NCBI GenBank assembly: GCA_026122225.1
Contig: JANEZZ010001494.1
Span: forward strand, 2,542,001-2,606,000
Origin: Heloderma charlesbogerti
Lineage: Eukaryota; Chordata; Lepidosauria; Squamata; Helodermatidae
Direction of reading: 5' to 3'
DNA: 64,000 bases
Part shown: piece after piece, positions 11,801 through 20,800 of the stretch
How positions within the stretch are numbered: position 1 is the stretch's first letter
Layout: each line of letters begins with the position of its first letter
Made by a program: the position numbers and the translations under genes
Notes under the pieces: generated by a model
What the model saw: only the letters and a program-made list of their open reading frames with translations
The model's database searches: none
What the model was told of the DNA's origin: nothing

Positions 11801-14800
11801 GCTTTCCCCAACCTGGGCTACATCTCCCAGCATTCCCACTCCTGTGTCCCGATCACTATTCAACATCCTTCTTTGGGTTGGCTTGGGGGACAGGGTGGGG
11901 AGTCCTCAAGCCAGAGGACTTTCTTTGAAGTGTGTGGTGAGATATATATCTACCTGCCCTGAAATAACAGGGAGTGTGTCTCCCACATTTTCCTCCCACC
12001 CCTTGGCACATAGCTCTCCTGTGGAGTCAGTCTTGTTTTATGCCATCACCACCCTTCACAACCTGCTCCTGTACCAAGAAGGTGCCAAGATGGCCGTGCG
12101 CCTGGCTGATGGTCTTCAGAAGATGGTCCCCCTGCTGACCAAGAATAACCCAAAGTTCCTTGCCATCACCACTGACTGCCTGCAGCTGCTTGCCTATGGG
12201 AACCAGGAAAGCAAGGTAAGGGGGGAAAGGAGCCATGCCATTAAGCTAGAACTCTTCCATTTGGGGGAGTGGGGAGACTCTTTCATCCCGCAACTTTGAA
12301 CCTGCTTTCATTCTCAGAAGTAAAATACAAGCAAGCCTCCTTCAGTGTGGACAGTTACTGCAGTGAGGTGTGTAGGTTGATCCCTCCCCACCCACGTGCT
12401 TGAGTTTTGGTTGCATTGGCTCCTGCTTTTTTTGCAAGGAGCACGTGCTTCTCATCCTCCTTCCATCCCAAGAAAAGGCCAGATTTGGGGGGCGTGGGGT
12501 AGAGGATGAAATGCGGGGGTTAGGGAAAGGCCAGATGGGGGGGGTAGAGGATGAAGCCGGGGGTAAGGAAAAGGCCAGATTTGGGGGGCATGGGGTATAG
12601 GATGAAGCTGGGGGTAAGGAAAAGGCCAGATTTGGGGGGCGTGGGGTAGAGGATGAAGCTGGGGGTAAGGAAAAGGCCAGATGGGGGGGGGCGTGAGGTA
12701 GAGGATGAAGCTGGGGGTAAGGAAAATATACACTGAGTTCTGGGGACCCTGTTAAAGGAACAGATGTCCTTTGTGTATTGAGAACATTTTTCTGTGTGTT
12801 TGCTTTCACAGCTCATCATTTTGGCCAACAGCGGCCCCCAAGCCCTCGTCCAGATCATGCGCAGTTACACATACGAGAAACTGCTGTGGACTACCAGCCG
12901 CGTCCTCAAGGTCCTGTCCGTCTGTCCCAGCAACAAGCCAGCCATTGTGGAAGCTGGTGAGTGACTGCAGCGGAAGAACTCCTGGTGGAGTCTGACATGG
13001 GTGCTTCCCCTGGCATCGGTGGCTCTTGATTATACTTTGCTGCCTTAAAGCATCATTTAGAAGATGGTGTTGTGCCATCATGATTGGTCCTCTTTTCCCC
13101 AAATTTGCGGTTGAACGTACACAAGTTCAAGACTTTCCTCTATTCCCAGGCATTTGATGGCATATGATGGGCTGTTCAAAGGATCAGTTGAGTTGTGCTT
13201 TTTAATTGCCTATGATTACCAATGATCTAGTTGTTTTATGGACAGCTCAACTTAGAACGTGAACCCAGGGCTTCCAGATCCATCTTTGTCATGGGCATTC
13301 TTTGATTATAAGCCTGAAGACAGGACCTAACTTGTGAAAAGTGCCTAGTTATTGTAGGTGCTTTAATAGGGAATTTGGCAATTTATTTCCTTAGCCCTGG
13401 CTCCCTCATCTGTATAATAGGAAAAGTAGGGAGCTACCATGCAGAGTTGTCAAAAGTTGCTTTTTTAAATGTGTTAGTGTAAAGAAGACGAGGACAGAAT
13501 TATATATCAGTGTGCAAAACCTTAATTAGAGCCGTCAGACTACATCTCTGGCAAGCAAAAGCTTGTTTTGCTGGTTCACGCTGTGTGTGATAATGTTTTT
13601 AATAGCTATACTGTGAGCTGCATTCAGCTTTTTCCTGAAGGAAAGGCAGGCAGGCTCTAGATTCCAGACCAGCAAATGCTAGCTATGTGGTGGTGGTTTA
13701 GCACTGCCTGAACATATCCTCCGAGCATTGCAGCACCATCTTTTGTTTTGCCTGTCCCAAGTAACCACGGCAAAAAGGTAGCGATGGCTTTGTCTTGTGC
13801 TTTTCCCCAATGACAGGCGGCATGCAAGCTCTGGGAAAGCACCTAACCAGCTCCAGCCCCAGGCTTGTGCAGAACTGTCTGTGGACTCTGAGGAACCTCT
13901 CAGATGTAGCCACAAAGCAGGTGAGCAACAGATTGTCCAAGAACCCTTTTCTTTGAACCATCCATAGACCTCATCCGGCATTCTTATGGATAATTGCTGT
14001 AGACCCCTAAGCAGTAACTGGTTTTGTTGGAAGACCACTTTGAGAAGAGTGGGGGCGGGGAATACTGCAGGTCGCCATCCCCCAAAGCATGCTGCTGATG
14101 TTGATCCCTCTCTGACTCCACTCCTTGCTTCTGAATTAGTAACCGGGAGCTAAATGGCACTCTTCTAGGGCCAGATTTGGCCCAGGGGCTCCTAGTCGAT
14201 GACCCCCTGAACATGTGGGCCTAGCGCCTGATTTGGAGAGGTTGTAGCAGTTGCCTCTCTTCTGTCTGTTGTTTCCGCAGGAGGGTCTCGATGGTGTGCT
14301 GAAGATCCTAGTCAACCAACTGAGCTCAGACGATATCAATGTGCTGACCTGTGCCACTGGTACCCTCTCAAACCTGACCTGCAACAACAGCAAGAACAAA
14401 ACCCTGGTGACCCAGTCAAACGGGGTGGAGGCTCTGATACACACCATCCTCCGGGCAGGAGACAAAGAAGACATCACTGAGCCAGCTGTCTGCGCTCTAA
14501 GGCACCTCACCAGCCGGCACCCAGAGGCTGAGATGGCCCAGAACTCGGTGCGGCTCAACTATGGCATCCCTGCTATCGTTAAGCTGCTTAATCAGCCCAA
14601 TCAGTGGCCGTTGATCAAGGTATGGGTGTAGCGAGGCAACGGCTGAGCATTGCATGCATGCAGTTCTATCCCCTGTTTTCCGTATCAGGCTCACCTTATT
14701 GAAATTTTCCACTGAGCAGTAGCTGGATGTAATATGGGGTCAATCAGGATGTTCTGGAAAATGTGGTACAGTCCTAGGGAACTGTAGGTGGGGGTGGGTG

Positions 14801-17800
14801 GGTCATGGCTGAATGCTTCTCCATGTCAAAAACTCCCTGCCCATGGAAAGCTAGCATATTAGGGAGAAGGGCTCTGTAGGGATCCTACCTTCCTCCCATA
14901 TTCTTCTCTATGTGAAGGGAGTTTTTATCACTGTCCCAGAGCATTAAATCATGTGATCTCTAGCTTAAGGTGGTACAGTCCTTCTAAGTCTGTTTTCCTT
15001 TCAGCTGGGCTGTGGAGGACTCATTACCTTGTCATGGAATTTGGTGTTGTGCGTGTGGGGAGTAGTGTTGAGTACATGGAAACCATGGAGCAAGCTGAAT
15101 AGTTATCTGAGATCTGTATTGTGATTCGGTGTGGTGTAGTGGCTAAGTGCGTGAGCTATGAGCCAGGACATCTGCACTTTCAAATCACATCTCAGCCATG
15201 AAAATTGGGTAGCCTTAGGCATGCCACTTTTTTCTCTCTCTATCTGGAGTTTCCCAGGTGGTGCCTGTGGCTGCCAGCGTGTTGGCAGACACCTCTCTTG
15301 CTGCCCACCAAGCTCCCTGCCCCTTCTGATTTTTATTTCTTAAGATTATTTTTTAACTGTAATGCTTGCATGCTGCAAAGCAAAGTGCTGCCGTCCGGTG
15401 CCATCTTTGTTTGGGTTCAAAAGAGTGGATTTGTGTTTTGGAGTCCAGACCTTACCTCTGACTTGTACTTAGGTTCTTGGGCAAATTCCTTTTCTCTTAG
15501 TCTCACCAGTTTGCCTTTTGGAAAATGAACATTTTGTGACAGGCCATGCCCACCATGGCAACCATTTTATGAAAGAACAACTACCTCTCATGGCAGCCAT
15601 TTTATGAGAGCATCCATGACACTCTCACAAAATTCCAAATGGGCCTGCCAACCCAAAATATTTGCGGACCCCTGTTTTAGACCCTTATCTAGAATAAGGA
15701 GGGGATTAATAATACTAGCCAACATTATGTGCATGTTCTAAAGATTACTTGGGCAATACATGTGAAGTGCTTTGAGCCCTTGCTGCTTTCCTCCTATAAT
15801 AAGTTTAGGAGATATTAATGATAACAGTATCCACGAGGCATGGTGTGCCTAGGTGCAGGTACAAGTTGGAGAATGGCGTCTTCTGGATGAGTGTGTGTGT
15901 GTGTGTGTGTGAAGGGGTGGCAGTTCTATTTGATAGTGAGATGCAATGGGGCTTTCCAGTAGTGATTTTGTGTTTGGTTTTAATTCAGTGCAAAGGGGCC
16001 TAGTTGCATTGGTCAGCTGTTTCCTTGCTACAAACCAGTGGCGCACACCACCACCAACTTGAAGCCCTTCCTGGTTTTGCTGGTTTTGCTTTGGCCATTA
16101 TTTTTTAAGGTGCACCTTCTCCTTCCTGCTTACAGGCTACCATTGGTCTCATCCGTAACCTGGCCTTGTGTCCAGCCAACCACGCCCCCTTGCAGGAAGC
16201 TGCCGTCATCCCACGCCTGGTCCAGCTGCTGGTGAAGGCTCACCAAGACGCCCAACGCCACGCAGCTGCTGGCACACAGCAGCCATACACAGTAAGAGGA
16301 AGGGTGCTAGCTCTGGCATGGGGTTCTAGTGAGATGAAAGCTGCCTCTCTTGGTAGTCCCTGCTTTGAGAGAGACTTTTTATTTAGGGACTCTGGAGGGC
16401 TGGTCACCCTAAGTGTAACCTTCAACTTGATGCCCTGTGATATGTGGGGTGCAGACCAAGAAGCAGGCAGTACTGCATGTCCCATCTCTAACGGCTCTCT
16501 TACTTGTTCAGGATGGGGTAAAGATGGAAGAGATCGTGGAAGGCTGCACAGGTGCGCTGCACATTTTGGCTCGGGACCCCATGAACCGAATGGAAATCTT
16601 CCGCCTGAACACCATTCCTCTCTTTGTGCAGGTGAGAGCACCTGAAAGGAGGGAAGCAGGGAGGGCAGGGAAGGAAGGAATGCCCTGGGATGTGCTAGTA
16701 GAACTTGGAGCTCTGATTCTTGTAGGGCTAATGGAGTGTTCAAGATTAGACTTGGAGCAGAGAGATTCAAACCCCTTATTGGCCATGACGTTTGCTTGGT
16801 GACCCTGGGCCAATCACCACCTTAGTTCAGCCTAACACTCCTCACGGGGCAGTTGTGGAGATAAAACAATGGGATACCACCTCCATATACCATCCTAAGC
16901 TCCTTGAAGGAAGAGCAAATGTGATGGATGTGGTGTGAAGGTAGGCCTGACTAGGCCTTGTAAGTAGTTTGGTTGAGGCGAGGTGCCTGATGGGATTGGG
17001 AGAATGTGTATGCGTCTGACCATGAGAAGGTAATTGTACCCGTCTCATGGTCAGACACATAGAATGTGTATGCGTCTGACCATGAGAAGGTAATTGTACC
17101 CGTCTCATGGTCAGACACATAGAATGTGTATGCGTCTGACCATGAGAAGGTTACAATTACCTTCTCATGGTCAGACACATACACATTCTCCCAATCCCAT
17201 CAGGCACCTCGCCTCAACCAAACTACTTACAAGGCCTAGTCAGGCCTACCTTCACAGTAGTAGTGAGAAGCAAGCCAGGTCCTTGGATGGCTTTGCCAGT
17301 ATTGTTACGTGCCTTCTCACACCACTCTTGCCAGTTGGTATGCTTTAGTTCTTAGTAGTCCTGCCATGTCATAATAACATAATGCTTATCGAGCACCTGC
17401 AGCAGCCAGGCACTGTACGTGGAACAAGGCTTTGTAGTCCCTGCCAGCAGATTTGCAATCAAGAGTAGACACTACGCATACATAAGGAAGGTATGGGAAG
17501 GGAGGCAAGGGGAATGGAATAGAATGAAATGAAAATTGTCCCTTGCTTATTCTCCCTCCCTCTGTTTACTTTTCCCCAACTACAGCTCCTATATTCTCCA
17601 GTGGAAAACATCCAGCGTGTGGCAGCCGGTGTGCTATGTGAGCTGGCCCAAGATAAAGAGGCAGCTGATGCCATCGATGCAGAGGGTGCTTCAGCCCCAC
17701 TCATGGAGCTTCTGCACTCCAGGAATGAAGGCACAGGTGTGTGTGCTTGTGTGTGCATCCACTTGTACCTCCATGGTACAGAGCTGTGTTTGGCTACCTG

Positions 17801-20800
17801 GGCGCTGCACATCCTCATAGTACCTTACTCCAGTTAGCTTAATTGCCTAGTACTGAAAAAGCCTTACAACAAACATCAATAGAGCGATTAAATATGTGAG
17901 CATACCACGGTGCAAGGCAGCATGTGCTCACTAAAGCCATGCCAAACTGATTGTTCATCTTCATTTCCCTTTCTCAGAAAACAATCTGTTGTATTTAGAT
18001 TCATCAGTAACATGGGAAGGAAGACAATACGTTTTTGCTAGGTAGATGTTCAAGCTAGAGACAAGTAACCACTGGGGGTTTTCAGGCACAGTCCTATTTT
18101 ATTTAGTTCCTTGTTGGAGACAGAAGTTGGATAAGACTTGCTGACATGCAGTTAATCATAGAATAGTATTTATTTATTTATTTATTTATTTAATTTATTA
18201 ATCGCCCATCTGATTGGTCACCCAGCCACTCTGGGCGATGTACAACCCACCATAAAACAATTTAAAACAATAAAATTTTACCATAATTTTTTTTTTTTTA
18301 AATACCCTAACCCACCCCAAATGCCTGCCTGAACAACCACGTTTTTAATGCACGACGGAAGCTCATTAAAGAGGGGGCATGACGGAGTTCCCTAGGGAGG
18401 GAGTTCCACAGAGTGGGGGCCACCACAGAGAAGGCCCTCTCCCTCGTCCCACCAGTCTAGCTGTCCTGGCTGATGGGACAGAGAGAAGGCCATCTGAGGC
18501 TGATCTTGTTAAGCGGCCTGTCTGGTGTTGCTGGAGGCGCTCCTTAAGATAGGTTGGGCTGGAACCATATAGGGTTTTAAAGGTCAAAACCAACACCTTG
18601 AATTTGGCCCGGAAAACAACTGGTAACCAGTGCAACTCCTTCAGCACTGGAGTGATGTGATCTCGCCGGCGGCTGTCTTTAATCAGGCGAGCCGCCGCGT
18701 TCTGTACCAGCTGCGGTTTCTGAACCGTCTTCAAGGGTAACCCCACGTAGAGCGCATTACAGTAGTCTAAACGAGAGGAGACCAGGGCATGTACTACCGA
18801 TGGGAGCAGATGGTCGGGAAGGAAGGGGCGCAGCCGCCGTATCAGATGGAGTTGATACAGCGCTGTCCGGCTCACAGCTGACACCTGAGCCTCCATGGAC
18901 AGCTGGGAGTCCAAAATGACCCCCAGGCTGCGGACCTGGTCTTTCAAGGGTAGCCGTACCCCATTCAACACCAGGTCAACATCCCCCAGCCTCCTCTTGT
19001 CTCCCACCAAAAGTACCTCGGTCTTGTCAGGGTTGAGCTTCAGCTTATTCCTCCCCATCCAACCCTTCCAGTAGGGTTGGAAGGGGCGTTTAAGACCATC
19101 AAGTCCAACCCCCTGCTCAATGCAGGAATTCAAGTCAAAGCATCCCTGACAAGTGGCTGTCCAGCTTCATCTTGAATGCCTCCAGTGTGGGAGAGCCCAC
19201 GACCTCCCTACGTCATTGGTTCCATGGTCGTATTGCTCTAACAGTCAGGAAATCATCTTTACCGCAGCAAAAGATCCAGAAGTTAATGCAAGAATTAACC
19301 AGGCGACCTCATGAACTAGGGTAACAGAAAGTTACGATGCTAAATAGTACATGGTATACAGTTTTACGCAATGAATATGAACTTGAGCACACTCCGGGAG
19401 AGAGTGGAGGACAGGAAGGCCTGGCATGCTATGGTCCATGGGGTCACGAAGAGTCGGACACGACTTAACGACTGAACAACAACAACAACAACATACAGTT
19501 GTACACTTGAAGGCAAGCGGCTGGGATTTCATTATCCAAAAAGATAGATTAGGAAAGATCTAGGATATTAGTTGCAAAACAACTGCAAGTTGTTGATGTG
19601 ATACAGTCGCATCGACAGGGAATACAGGTTTTGGATGCATTGGGCATTTCTAGTAAGGACAGATGGGATAACTGTGGCACCCATTCACTGGTTGGGATCC
19701 CATGAATTTGAGAAGGTGCGATACAGAATAATGAAATTCACATAACATTGCAGAGTTAAGTGCTAAAGCTCTAGCTGCGCTGTCATACTTCAGGGAATTG
19801 CTCTGGAGGCTGCATATTTAATGCTTGTCGACTGCATGAGGGAACCTCTTGCATATAGAAAAGGAGCATCAGGGAGAAAGCTACGCTAAACGTTTCTTAT
19901 GGGTGTGTGTTCCCCTGTGGAGGAACATTCAAATGTATGATCTCTCTCCCCCACCCCCCACCAGCTTAAGTGGTACAGTCCAAAAAAAAGCTTTGCCATG
20001 TGATTGCTGCTGACAGTGTAAACTGGCTCCTAAAATGATTTCAAGAACAGAGAGCAGAAATTAATGGACTCCAAACTTTTACAGAAAAGGAAGCCAAGCA
20101 GCTGGGATATACAAGTACATCAAGGTGGTAAACGTAGTGGTTCCAAACATATGGGGGCTAACAGTGGGAGCTTTTTTTTGGAGCTTGTTGCTTACGGGGC
20201 CTCTCGATCTTTCTTCAGCTACATATGCAGCAGCTGTGCTCTTCCGCATCTCCGAAGACAAGAACCCTGACTATCGGAAACGTGTCTCTGTGGAACTTAC
20301 TAATTCGCTTTTCAAGCATGACCCTGCCGCTTGGGAAGCTGTGAGTGCCAGGGAGATGGGGGTGGGGTGGGGTGGAGGGAAGAGGTGTCTCTCGCAAGTA
20401 AATTCAAATGGAGAAAACAATACTCTTCTAGTCAAGTTGGGTGAAATTGATAGGTGGCTTTAAGAATAGCAGGATGTGCAAAGTATTTGGCAATTTAACA
20501 GTAGTGCTTTTATTTTTAAAAAATGAAAATCTACTCCTCAGCGTTGGATTTCAAAAGCAGCCCCACTCACTTCAAAATCTGGGCTTATTTGGTACCTGAA
20601 AAGTGGAGAGGATAGGGGTGTTGGTCTCCTAACCCAAGAACCAAACACAGCATTTTGATGCTTCAGAGCCTCCTCCCAAGAACCTCAGGTATAGGCTGAT
20701 CTGGCAGAGAGAGGAAGCAACGTGCTCCTCTTAGTCATAAGAAAAGTAGAAGTGGATCAGAGAAGAAAGTAGAACTGGATCAAAGATTTAAGAGGAGTAG

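Noticed and set aside
12342..12809. Long Pro/Ser/His-rich minus-strand frames
   Set aside because: They arise from the 51-base minisatellite; frames in all phases are open for that reason.
17004..17160. CRISPR-like array of palindromic repeats
   Set aside because: Units are contiguous with no spacers, and the sequence is vertebrate intron DNA.
16951..17184. Repetitive peptide frames on both strands (SWSDAYTF units)
   Set aside because: They are translations of the 60-base hairpin array in JUP intron 10, with no splice or start context.
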